Below are positions 1 through 5,157 of a DNA stretch of 6,524 nucleotides, one piece after another (position 1 is the first letter of the stretch; every line of letters begins with the position of its first letter). The DNA lies in contig CATPBQ010000311.1 of NCBI GenBank assembly GCA_955652795.1, positions 1 to 6,524 on the forward strand, in the 5' to 3' direction. The position numbers were made by a program, and so were the translations under genes. Source of the DNA: an uncultured Steroidobacteraceae bacterium (GTDB taxonomy: Bacteria > Pseudomonadota > Gammaproteobacteria > Steroidobacterales > Steroidobacteraceae). The notes under the pieces were generated by a model. That model ran no database searches. It had not been told where the DNA came from and worked only from the letters and a program-made list of their open reading frames with translations.

Positions 1-219
1 ATCTATGGTCTGGCGGCTGGAATCTGGACCCGCGACGTCAGCAAGGCACACGCCCTGGCTGCGCGCCTCAAGGCCGGCACGGTGTGGATCAACTGCTTCA
101 ACATCTTCGATGCCGCGTTGCCGTTTGGCGGCTATAAACAGTCCGGCTGGGGCCGGGAGATGGGAGAGGCAGTTCTCGACAACTATCTGGCCACCAAGGC
201 GGTGACGATCAGTCTCTGA
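1..219 (+). CDS. Aldehyde dehydrogenase, C-terminal 72 residues (5' end outside window)
   Basis: Frame 1 is open from the first base to a TGA at 217-219 and encodes the last 72 residues of an NAD(P)-dependent aldehyde dehydrogenase of the ALDH superfamily, a cytosolic enzyme oxidising aldehydes to carboxylic acids. Visible C-terminal hallmarks are YGLAAGIWTRD, the AGTVWIN strand, the FGGYKQSGWGREMG motif and the closing YLATKAVTISL segment involved in oligomer contacts. The NFIFDAALPFGG-like context resembles phenylacetaldehyde or betaine-aldehyde type dehydrogenases, but the substrate cannot be judged because the catalytic Cys and Glu and the cofactor-binding domain lie upstream of the window. 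The gene ends 18 nt before a strong hairpin. It converges on the BON-domain gene and is probably functionally unrelated to the rest of the window. Confidence 0.95.
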   Translation: MYGLAAGIWTRDVSKAHALAARLKAGTVWINCFNIFDAALPFGGYKQSGWGREMGEAVLDNYLATKAVTISL

Positions 220-237
220 TTTGCTTGCTCAATCGCA

Positions 238-267
238 AAGGAGACCCCGCTTCGGCGGGGTCTCCTT
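238..267. terminator. Bidirectional hairpin terminator between convergent genes
   Basis: A perfect 13-bp stem (238-250 paired with 255-267) is closed by a TTCG tetraloop on the plus strand, a very stable structure. It lies 18 nt after the aldehyde dehydrogenase stop and 45 nt after the end of the minus-strand BON gene. The plus side has only a short T content after the stem; the minus side reads CTCCTTTGCG. Shared use by both convergent genes is inferred from position. Confidence 0.85.
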
Positions 268-312
268 CAATGGCGCGGCAAACCTCCTCGCGGACGACGG
301 GCACGTATCACG

Positions 313-648
313 TCACCTACCGGCATAGGTTAAGGCGATTGTGTTTACGACCCGACTCACGCCGGTCGCTTCGTGGGCGACCGATTCGGCAGTGTCGCGC
401 TGCAAGTCGGTAGCCATCTGACCAGTCAGATACACGCCACGATCAAGAGTCTGCACATAGACCTGATTGGGCGGTCCCAACGCCGGATGTTGATTCAACA
501 GTGCCCGTACCTCGGCCGTGATCGTCGCGTCGCCGGGGCATCCGCGGGATCCGCACTTGCTGTATGCGCTGTATGCGGCACACCCGGGAAGAGTGCCCGT
601 GAGGATGATGAAGAAGGCCAAAACGTAGAGTGGTTTACACCTTGTCAT
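313..648 (-). CDS. BON-domain lipoprotein (small, OsmY-like domain)
   Basis: The 111-residue product has a lipoprotein signal: basic start (MTRCK), hydrophobic core (about residues 7-19) and lipobox L20-P21-G22-C23, so Cys23 should be lipidated. The mature part, about residues 45-108, fits one BON domain (helix TITAEVRALLNQHP, strand VYVQTLDRGVYLTGQM, helix ESVAHEATGVSRVVNTI). BON domains bind phospholipid or envelope surfaces and occur in OsmY/DolP-type envelope-stress proteins. ATG at 648 is preferred because CAGGG lies about 6 nt upstream; an in-frame GTG at 666 would add six residues and has no obvious ribosome site. One BON domain is fewer than the two of OsmY or DolP. As no Asp follows the lipid Cys (Ala24), outer-membrane sorting is plausible. 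Function is inferred from domain only. Confidence 0.88.
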   Translation of the reverse strand: MTRCKPLYVLAFFIILTGTLPGCAAYSAYSKCGSRGCPGDATITAEVRALLNQHPALGPPNQVYVQTLDRGVYLTGQMATDLQRDTAESVAHEATGVSRVVNTIALTYAGR

Positions 649-732
649 TTGAACCCTGCTGCGCACGGCCCGCGATTGGCCGAGCGTGCACGGACGACCG
701 CAGTTAGGTCGGCTGGCGCCGGAACAGTGGGG

Positions 733-757
733 AAAAAAAAGGAGCGGCCTCAGAGGC
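733..757 (-). terminator. Possible weak terminator or UP element (T8 run on minus strand)
   Basis: Read on the minus strand, a small GCCT-CTG-AGGC stem (757-747) is followed 6 nt later by eight T residues (740-733). The stem is only 4 bp and the spacing long, so this is a poor intrinsic terminator. The same T tract could instead be an AT-rich element upstream of the BON promoter, about 85 nt before its start codon. Confidence 0.25.
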
Positions 758-850
758 GGGGGCGGTGACTTCGGGATGCTGAGCGGGGTCTGATACCGTT
801 GCCGTCCTTAAAACCAGTTGCCATCCTCGGCATTGCCTTCATCCTTGATC

Positions 851-871
851 GCGCTGCCATCCTGGCAGCGC
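851..871 (-). terminator. Hairpin downstream of the GGDEF gene
   Basis: GCGCTGCCA (851-859) and TGGCAGCGC (863-871) form a perfect 9-bp inverted repeat with a 3-base loop, 62 nt after the minus-strand GGDEF gene stops. There is no T tract on either side, so it may be a 3'-end stabilising or Rho-assisted structure rather than a classical intrinsic terminator. Confidence 0.4.
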
Positions 872-932
872 AGACACGCTCAGAACCTTCGGATCACATC
901 TCTTCCTCCGCCTCGAGGCCGTTAAAGACGCG

Positions 933-1655
933 TCAGACCGTGTGGGGGGTCATCTCGGACGACGCGAATTGGGTTGCCCGTTTGTGCTCGTGCATTGCCT
1001 GCTTGGCGCCCGTGAGCAGTTCGTCGATGCCCACGGGACGCCGTGAATTGAAGTGCGCGACTCCTACGCTCAGCGACAGCCCCGGAAGATCCCTGCTTCG
1101 CGTTTGAGGCCTCCCGGCGCGCAGCAGGATCGCGCTGCGCGAGGCGTACTCCGGACTCGTCGTCAGTGCGGCGAACTCCGCGCCGCTCAGCCGGCCGATG
1201 ACCTCATAGACTCCATAGCTGGGGAACAGATCGCGTATGAAGTTGCCCATCTGCCGTATCAGGACATCGCCCGCGCAGCGGCCGATGGTGTCAGTGATCC
1301 GCGCCAGATCGTTAACCTCGAAGCAGATGAGGTGGGCGGAGTGCCCATCGCGGGTTGCGACGTCGAGCAGCCGCGTGCCGGTCTGCATAAAGCCACGCCA
1401 GTTACACAAACCGGTGAGATCATCCATTAGCGCCACACAGCGCAATGCCTGCACCAGGTGTAGCAACGCTTTCAGCTGCAGCGAGACTCGCTGTCCCTTG
1501 GTCAGTCCCTGACAGCGCAGCAGCTCCGACAACAGGCGCCTGATGCGAGCATCATCACCTTGCATGGCGGCGGCACGCAGTTGGCCGGCGAATTCTGCAT
1601 TGTGGGCTCGTAGTGCGCCTTGTTCGGCAGACCGCGAGACCAATGCGGCTTCCAT
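933..1655 (-). CDS. Degenerate GGDEF-domain protein (probably inactive as a diguanylate cyclase)
   Basis: A 240-residue soluble protein: a helical N-terminal region (about 1-70, no recognised sensor domain) and a GGDEF domain (about 75-235) announced by DDLTGLCNWRGF (78-89). The active-site signature is SGAEF (157-161) instead of GG[D/E]EF. The first metal-binding Asp of the usual DxD...ND strand is Glu113, and the allosteric RxxD position reads GVYE (148-151). Loss of the metal-binding acidic residue of the signature argues against c-di-GMP synthesis; such domains often act as GTP or c-di-GMP receptors or as protein-interaction modules (family knowledge; role here unknown). The later LSVGVAHF strand is conserved, so the fold is probably intact. 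Start is uncertain: ATG at 1655 (weak GAAGAAG upstream) is chosen; an in-frame TTG at 1679 adds eight residues. A -10-like TTATGCT near 1692-1698 would leave almost no leader for the TTG. Confidence 0.85.
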   Translation of the reverse strand: MEAALVSRSAEQGALRAHNAEFAGQLRAAAMQGDDARIRRLLSELLRCQGLTKGQRVSLQLKALLHLVQALRCVALMDDLTGLCNWRGFMQTGTRLLDVATRDGHSAHLICFEVNDLARITDTIGRCAGDVLIRQMGNFIRDLFPSYGVYEVIGRLSGAEFAALTTSPEYASRSAILLRAGRPQTRSRDLPGLSLSVGVAHFNSRRPVGIDELLTGAKQAMHEHKRATQFASSEMTPHTV

Positions 1656-1762
1656 GGACTTCTTCACGCAGCCAGACAACCTGGGGCGTAAGCATAATGG
1701 CTCAGCACTGGCGGTGTGACGGCACCGACCCCCGTTCGGCGTCGGCTGACAACCGATTGCCG

Positions 1763-1780
1763 CGTAGGGGACTTCCTACA
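1763..1780. promoter_or_regulatory. Dyad operator candidate, copy 1 (CGTAGG-N6-CCTACA)
   Basis: CGTAGG (1763-1768), spacer GGACTT, CCTACA (1775-1780): eleven of twelve arm bases match the symmetric form TGTAGG-N6-CCTACA. The centre is about 116 nt from the chosen ATG of the GGDEF gene and about 203 nt from that of sodB. The same dyad with the same spacer length recurs at 2637-2654 and 6435-6452. Its form resembles the GacA box (TGTAAG-N6-CTTACA) and other sites of NarL/FixJ-type regulators; assignment to the regulator at 5696-6328 is inference. Confidence 0.5.
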
Positions 1781-1961
1781 GTGATCCCGAGGCAGTACCG
1801 TTGGCATGCCCGACAAGGCCTTGCGCGCTTCTTCTCCGCTAGGCATTGCATGGCTGGTTCTACATACTGAAACTGAAAGCGATGGCGATCTGCGAGCCGC
1901 CGCACCCGCAGTCACGTGCCCGCGATCCGTCGAGGGTCACTAACGGCCTCAGCGGCAGGTC

Positions 1962-1967
1962 AAGGAG
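1962..1967 (+). promoter_or_regulatory. Ribosome binding site of sodB
   Basis: AAGGAG with a 7-nt spacer to ATG 1975 fixes the start of sodB and rules out the in-frame upstream ATG at 1846, which would add 43 residues unlike the family. Confidence 0.85.
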
Positions 1968-1974
1968 AGAGTCC

Positions 1975-2574
1975 ATGACTTCAGTGCACGTGTTGCCACC
2001 CCTTCCCTACGCAAACGACGCACTCGAGCCGGTGATTTCCGCCGAGACGCTCTCATTCCATTACGGCAAGCATCACAAGGACTATGTTGTCAAGCTCAAT
2101 CAGCTGGTGGAGGGCACGCCCTTTGCGGGTCTTTCTCTTGAGAGCCTGATCGTGCGCACGGCGGGGAAAGCGAAGCACGCGGCAGTCTTCCACAATGCGG
2201 CTCAGGCCTGGAATCACGCGTTTTACTGGCACAGCCTCACGCCGAAAACCGGCACTGACATTCCGACCGCCCTCAACGAGAAGATCCGAGCCTCATTCGG
2301 CACCCTGGCCACACTCAAGGAACAGCTCGCGAAGGCGGCGATCGAGCAGTTTGGATCAGGCTGGGCGTGGCTCGTCCTGGATGGCTCGGACCTGCGGGTG
2401 ATCAACACCAGCAACAGCGACGACCCCCTGCCGAAACACCTCAAACCTCTGCTGACGATCGACGTCTGGGAACACGCCTACTATCTCGATTATCAGAACC
2501 GGCGCGCGGACTACGTGCATGCGGTCCTGGACCAGCTGATCAACTGGGAGTTTGCCGCGGGAAATCTCGCCTGA
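1975..2574 (+). CDS. sodB: Superoxide dismutase, Fe type
   Basis: A 199-residue cytosolic iron superoxide dismutase, converting superoxide to oxygen and hydrogen peroxide as a dimer. The N-terminal helical-hairpin domain begins PPLPYANDALEPVIS and supplies metal ligands His29 (LSFHYGKHH) and His81 (AWNHAFYW); the C-terminal alpha/beta domain supplies Asp163 and His167 in the signature DVWEHAYY. Gln77 in NAAQAWNH is the N-terminal-domain glutamine typical of Fe enzymes, whereas Mn enzymes carry the equivalent glutamine in the C-terminal domain, so Fe is favoured. Length is normal (E. coli SodB is about 193); a few extra residues lie before His81 (GKAKHAAVF). There is no signal peptide. ATG 1975 has a strong AAGGAG. 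The gene is divergent from the GGDEF gene and followed by stress-type membrane-protein genes; expression could involve the dyad at 1763-1780, though that lies about 200 nt upstream. Confidence 0.97.
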   Translation: MTSVHVLPPLPYANDALEPVISAETLSFHYGKHHKDYVVKLNQLVEGTPFAGLSLESLIVRTAGKAKHAAVFHNAAQAWNHAFYWHSLTPKTGTDIPTALNEKIRASFGTLATLKEQLAKAAIEQFGSGWAWLVLDGSDLRVINTSNSDDPLPKHLKPLLTIDVWEHAYYLDYQNRRADYVHAVLDQLINWEFAAGNLA

Positions 2575-2606
2575 GCGGACGGCGCAGCGCGCTGCCGCGT
2601 CACGAG

Positions 2607-2630
2607 GAGGGCATGTGCGCCGTTGCCCTC
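2607..2630 (+). terminator. Possible hairpin after sodB
   Basis: GAGGGC (2607-2612) pairs with GCCCTC (2625-2630) around a 12-nt loop, 33 nt after the sodB stop. There is no T run, so terminator function is only suggested by position. It ends just before the dyad at 2637-2654, consistent with a boundary between transcription units. Confidence 0.3.
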
Positions 2631-2636
2631 GCGTTC

Positions 2637-2654
2637 TGTAGCCCAAGTCCTACG
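2637..2654. promoter_or_regulatory. Dyad operator candidate, copy 2 (TGTAGC-N6-CCTACG)
   Basis: TGTAGC (2637-2642), spacer CCAAGT, CCTACG (2649-2654): ten of twelve arm bases match TGTAGG-N6-CCTACA, with the mismatches at symmetric-arm ends. It lies about 135 nt upstream of the DUF1328 start and 63 nt after sodB. A -10-like TATCCT at 2684-2689 lies downstream, which would put the dyad centre near -50; the -10 overlaps one arm of a CTATCC-N9-GGATAG inverted repeat (2683-2703). The weakest of the three copies. Confidence 0.4.
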
Positions 2655-2780
2655 TTTCTTCAGTCGCCCTCCCGATCGACGGCTATCCTTGTGCGGTGGA
2701 TAGTCGAGTGCGCCGTCAAACAGTCCGGGCGCGGCAGTTCGGCGGCGCGAGTCCATCCGGGAGCAACCAGCGAGGCTGCC

Positions 2781-2941
2781 ATGCTTCACTACGCGGCAGT
2801 GTTCTTCATTATCGCGATCGTCGCGGCCATTTTTGGCTTCGGCGGATCGCCGCCGGTGCCGCCGGAATTGCCAAGGTGCTGTTCGTGCTGTTCCTGATCG
2901 GTGCGGTGATCGCACTGGTTCTGGGTCGGCCATGGGCCTAG
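2781..2941 (+). pseudogene. DUF1328 (YtjA-like) small membrane protein, broken by a one-base frameshift
   Basis: DUF1328 proteins are about 55-residue inner-membrane proteins with two hydrophobic helices; E. coli YtjA, encoded next to osmY, is one. ATG 2781 with GAGG 5 nt upstream opens MLHYAAVFFIIAIVAAIFG-FGG, the family's first helix. At about 2844-2846 the reading frame slips: the next frame continues IAAGAAGIAKVLFVLFLI-GAVIALVLG and stops at TAG 2939-2941, exactly the expected second half. The span is 161 nt, one short of a whole number of codons, so inserting one base in GGCGGATCGCC (for example GGCGGAATCGCC) restores a 53-residue protein. Unrepaired, translation ends at TGA 2895-2897 as a 38-residue peptide with a Cys- and Pro-rich tail. 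Because both halves remain perfectly conserved, a sequencing error or very recent mutation is more likely than an old pseudogene. Confidence 0.88.
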
Positions 2942-2945
2942 GCTC

Positions 2946-2977
2946 CACGCTCAACCTTTAACACGCTCAACCTTTAA
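2946..2977 (+). repeat. Perfect 16-bp tandem duplication
   Basis: CACGCTCAACCTTTAA occurs twice head to tail (2946-2961 and 2962-2977) without mismatch, filling the gap between the DUF1328 stop and the ribosome binding site of the DUF883 gene. A duplication by slippage is the simple explanation; a paired binding site is possible. Confidence 0.95.
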
Positions 2978-2985
2978 AAGGAGGT
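2978..2985 (+). promoter_or_regulatory. Strong ribosome binding site of the DUF883 gene
   Basis: AAGGAGGT is a near-complete anti-16S match with a 7-nt spacer to ATG 2993. It is the strongest ribosome site in the window and suggests high expression of this gene. Confidence 0.9.
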
Positions 2986-2992
2986 ACCCACC

Positions 2993-3370
2993 ATGGAACC
3001 GACAGCCAATGATCTCGACCGCGAGCTTCGTCACGATGGCAAGACCATCAAGGGCGCTGCGCGCGACGCGGCCCGCCAGGCGCGCGTGGCAGCCAATCTG
3101 GAGGTGCGCAAACTGATTGCCGACGTCGAGGATCTGGTTCGGCGCGTGGGCGACGCTGCAGACCCTGAGCTGGCCCGCCTGCGCGCCAAGGTCGAAAGCA
3201 CGGTCGCTACGACCATGAAAGCGATCTCAGACGGTACGGATCAGGTGCAGCGCCAGGCCAAAGAAGCGCTCGAGGCGGGTGACCGTTACGTGCGTGATCA
3301 GCCGTGGGAAGCGATCGGCATTGCCGCGGTAGCCGGACTCGTCATCGGTTTCCTGGTCGGACGCCGCTGA
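2993..3370 (+). CDS. DUF883 (ElaB/YqjD/YgaM family) membrane-anchored protein
   Basis: A 125-residue protein with the family's layout: a charged, Ala/Arg-rich amphipathic helical region (about 1-100, likely coiled coil), then DRYVRDQPWEAIG and a single C-terminal membrane helix (about 105-123) ending GFLVGRR. In E. coli YqjD and ElaB are inner-membrane proteins made in stationary phase; YqjD and its paralogues bind ribosomes through the N-terminal part and are linked to dormancy (family knowledge). Conservation of the WEAIG...G..GFL.GRR tail supports the call; ribosome binding here is inferred. The start is fixed by AAGGAGGT. It lies 51 nt after the DUF1328 gene in the same direction and may share its transcript. 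A hairpin follows at 3382-3415. Confidence 0.93.
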   Translation: MEPTANDLDRELRHDGKTIKGAARDAARQARVAANLEVRKLIADVEDLVRRVGDAADPELARLRAKVESTVATTMKAISDGTDQVQRQAKEALEAGDRYVRDQPWEAIGIAAVAGLVIGFLVGRR

Positions 3371-3381
3371 CCGACCCGCTG

Positions 3382-3415
3382 ACACGACCGAGCGCCTCAC
3401 CGCTCTCGGTCGTGT
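3382..3415 (+). terminator. Hairpin after the DUF883 gene
   Basis: ACACGACCGAG (3382-3392) and CTCGGTCGTGT (3405-3415) form a perfect 11-bp stem with a 12-nt loop, 11 nt after the stop codon. There is no T tract, so it may be a Rho-independent terminator of the T-poor kind or a 3'-end stabiliser. Confidence 0.6.
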
Positions 3416-3471
3416 GAGCGGACAGCACGCGCGTCGCCAGATTCCGGACAACGGGCAGGTCACCCAGTCGC

Positions 3472-3615
3472 ATGCGCAAGCTGATTCTGACCGCGTTGGC
3501 AATTGGATTTGGCGCGTGGTACGCGGGCCGGCTCAGCCGTAGTGCGCGGGCGCGTCGCCAGTACCAGCGCGAGGAAACCGAGCGCTGGGAAGGCGAGGGC
3601 GGTGCTGTGCCCTGA
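3472..3615 (+). CDS. Hypothetical 47-residue membrane peptide
   Basis: ATG 3472 to TGA 3613-3615 encodes a 47-residue basic peptide: MRK, one hydrophobic segment (LILTALAIGFGAWYAG, about residues 4-19), then an Arg-rich tail (RLSRSARARRQYQREE) and an acidic end with a Gly stretch. This is the pattern of a small single-span membrane protein with a cytoplasmic tail. I do not recognise the family. Evidence for coding is codon position composition and the signal-like layout; the ribosome site is poor (GCAGG lies about 12 nt upstream) and no alternative in-frame start exists back to the preceding stop. It sits 101 nt after the DUF883 gene, beyond a hairpin, and before the kinase. Similar short membrane genes often accompany YqjD-type genes, which makes it plausible but not proven. 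Confidence 0.5.
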   Translation: MRKLILTALAIGFGAWYAGRLSRSARARRQYQREETERWEGEGGAVP

Positions 3616-3653
3616 GTGGACGACACGCTCGCGTCGAGGTGCCCGGACCTCCC

Positions 3654-3702
3654 TCGCGGGCGATCGCGGTATCATGTATTCAGCGTGGAGCATCGCCCGC
3701 GA
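3654..3702 (+). repeat. 11-bp inverted repeat in the kinase leader
   Basis: TCGCGGGCGAT (3654-3664) and ATCGCCCGCGA (3692-3702) are perfect inverted copies separated by 27 bases. A TATCAT element (3670-3675) that could be a -10 box lies in the loop. If transcription starts upstream, the RNA would fold into a stem 49 nt before the kinase start; if it starts inside, only DNA symmetry matters (operator). Confidence 0.8.
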
Positions 3703-3750
3703 CCAGGTGTCGCGGCACCGGCCCCCAGTCTCATGCCTCGGTCATCGACC

Positions 3751-5157
3751 ATGAATTCAGCCGCTGCTCGCCAGATGATGCTGGTCGCGTTACTGCTGGC
3801 GACCGTGCTCGGACTGTTCGTGGCTGCCGAGCTGGGACAACGCAAGCTGGAAGACGTAAGGCGACAGGTGGAAAGGGGCGCGCAACGTGAGCGCGCGCCG
3901 GCGGAGGTTCTGCAGCTGCTGAGCCAGGCCGAGAGCAGTCAACGCGGCTCCATACTGCTGGGCGATGCCGGATACCTTGAGCCCTACCAGGAATCCGTCC
4001 GCAGAATCCCTCAAGCGCTGCGTCAGCTCAACCAGGCGTTCGCGACCGCCGACGCGCCGGTACGCGCGGACGTTGAGCAGGTCGAGCGGCTGAGCAACGC
4101 AAAGCTGGTGGAGATGGCAGAGACGCTGAAACTCTACCGCCAGCACGGGCCCAGCGCAGCCCTTGACCTGATTCGTACTGATATCGGCAAGTGGACCATG
4201 ACGCAGCTCTCGCAACGAGTGCGCGAGATCCAGGCACGGGAAACGGACAACATCCTTGCCGCGAGCCGTTCGGGACGAATCGACCGGTGGATAAACCTTG
4301 CGATCACCAGTACTGCGCTGGTGGCCAGTGTGTTCCTGGTGCTGCTGCTGTGGCGTCTGGTCGTCAGCTACGTCCATTCCAAAGAGCGCGAGACTGAGGA
4401 TCTCGCCGAGCGCGGCACCGAGCTGGAGCTGCTGGTGAAGCGCCGCACCGAGGAACTGTCGCAACTCTCGACGCATCTTCAGTCGCTGGCCGAGCAGGAA
4501 CGGTCAGCTCTGTCACGCGAACTGCACGATGAGCTCGGGGGGCTGCTGGTGGCCGCCCGGATGGACGTCTCCTGGCTCGAGGATCGTGTGGCCACCAGCG
4601 ATCCGGAAGTACAGGCGCATTTCAAGCGGGTGCAGGACGCGCTGCTGGCCGGGGTCGATGTCAAGCGTCGGGTCGTTGAAAATCTGCGTCCGACCCTGCT
4701 CGACAACCTTGGGCTCTTTCCGGCCTTACGCTGGCTGGTAGCCGATACCTGCGGACGCGCGGGACTGAAGTGCACCGAGCGATATCCCCCGGAGGAACTC
4801 AGCCTCACTCCGGAGGCGTCGATTGCCGTATTTCGAATCGTGCAGGAGGCACTGACCAACATTCTCAAGCATGCACAGGCGCGCAACGTCGAGATTTCCA
4901 TCGAGTCGCGGCACCAATCGTTGATCGTCCGCATCCGGGACGACGGCGTCGGACTGCCGCTCGAAGCGCTGCAGGCGCTCAGATCGCACGGCCTGGCGGC
5001 GATGCGCCATCGTGCCGTAGCGCTCGGAGGTCAGTGGCACGTGCCTCGCACCGCAGGTGGTGGCACGGAGATCGAGGTCCGCCTGCCGCTGGAAAAAATC
5101 CTCGCGACGACTGCAGCAGCGCCTTCAGCCCAGGGGGCAACCGCCGCGGCGGGTTAG
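3751..5157 (+). CDS. Sensor histidine kinase, CHASE3-like sensor with HisKA_3 core
   Basis: A 468-residue inner-membrane kinase of the NarX/DegS/UhpB class. Order: membrane helix 1 (about 9-28); a periplasmic helical domain of about 150 residues resembling CHASE3 (SQAESSQRGSILLGDAGYLEPY); membrane helix 2 (about 181-206); a coiled-coil linker (KRRTEELSQLSTHLQSL); HisKA_3 with phospho-acceptor His259 in SRELHDELGG; and HATPase_c with N box QEALTNILKHA (365-375), DDGVGL (397-402), HGLAAM (413-418) and GGGTEIEVRLPL (436-447). All catalytic motifs look intact. It should autophosphorylate and pass phosphate to a NarL-type regulator, most simply the one at 5696-6328. Start: ATG 3751 sits just before the membrane helix; in-frame ATG 3733 and GTG 3616 are possible, none with a good ribosome site. 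The 3' end overlaps the stop codon of the convergent receiver gene. The signal sensed is unknown. Confidence 0.93.
   Translation: MNSAAARQMMLVALLLATVLGLFVAAELGQRKLEDVRRQVERGAQRERAPAEVLQLLSQAESSQRGSILLGDAGYLEPYQESVRRIPQALRQLNQAFATADAPVRADVEQVERLSNAKLVEMAETLKLYRQHGPSAALDLIRTDIGKWTMTQLSQRVREIQARETDNILAASRSGRIDRWINLAITSTALVASVFLVLLLWRLVVSYVHSKERETEDLAERGTELELLVKRRTEELSQLSTHLQSLAEQERSALSRELHDELGGLLVAARMDVSWLEDRVATSDPEVQAHFKRVQDALLAGVDVKRRVVENLRPTLLDNLGLFPALRWLVADTCGRAGLKCTERYPPEELSLTPEASIAVFRIVQEALTNILKHAQARNVEISIESRHQSLIVRIRDDGVGLPLEALQALRSHGLAAMRHRAVALGGQWHVPRTAGGGTEIEVRLPLEKILATTAAAPSAQGATAAAG

Larger units (their letters stand above)
649..932. other. Gene-free interval between the GGDEF and BON genes
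   Basis: I find no convincing coding region here. Contents: an A8 run at 733-740 (T8 on the minus strand), a 9-bp perfect hairpin at 851-871, and on the minus strand a short start-less open stretch (808-879) ending in DGNWF that could be a decayed gene end. The promoter of the BON gene must lie in the left part, but I cannot identify clear -35/-10 boxes. Confidence 0.5.
1656..1974. other. Divergent intergenic control region, GGDEF gene / sodB
   Basis: About 300 bp without a convincing gene separates two divergently transcribed genes, so promoters for both should be here. The clearest signal is the dyad at 1763-1780 (separate entry). On the minus strand, TTATGCT around 1692-1698 could be a -10 element for the GGDEF gene. 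On the plus side I see no strong sigma70 promoter for sodB; the TTGCAT...TACTGA pair around 1846-1870 is weak. Confidence 0.5.

Noticed and set aside
315..330. ACCTA-CCGGCA-TAGGT inverted repeat as a fourth operator
   Set aside because: The arms have opposite polarity to the TGTAGG/CCTACA dyad and the repeat lies in the 3' end of the BON coding region.
808..879. Minus-strand open stretch ending in CQDGSAIKDEGNAEDGNWF
   Set aside because: The composition looks protein-like, but a stop lies immediately upstream and there is no start codon, so it may be at most a decayed gene end; not supported as a gene.
799..1107. Plus-strand frame of 102 codons opposite the GGDEF gene
   Set aside because: Antisense shadow: the minus strand in the overlapping part encodes clear GGDEF motifs and the plus-strand peptide has no recognisable domain or ribosome site.
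1846..1974. In-frame extension of sodB to an upstream ATG at 1846
   Set aside because: The extra 43 residues do not look like any superoxide dismutase or a signal peptide, and the AAGGAG at 1962-1967 clearly serves ATG 1975.
2613..2780. ATG 2613 with AGGAGG close upstream, in frame with the DUF1328 start
   Set aside because: Only 2 nt separate the purine-rich stretch from the ATG, the 56 added residues are not part of the family, and the interval carries a hairpin and the dyad; ATG 2781 gives the family N-terminus.
3616..3750. Kinase start at GTG 3616, directly after the small ORF stop
   Set aside because: The 45 extra residues are Arg/Pro-rich and lie before the first membrane helix with no family match, and the region contains an 11-bp inverted repeat. 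Kept only as an alternative.
3790..4476. Long minus-strand frame (228 codons) opposite the sensor kinase
   Set aside because: Shadow of a high-GC gene; the plus strand carries intact kinase membrane helices and motifs.
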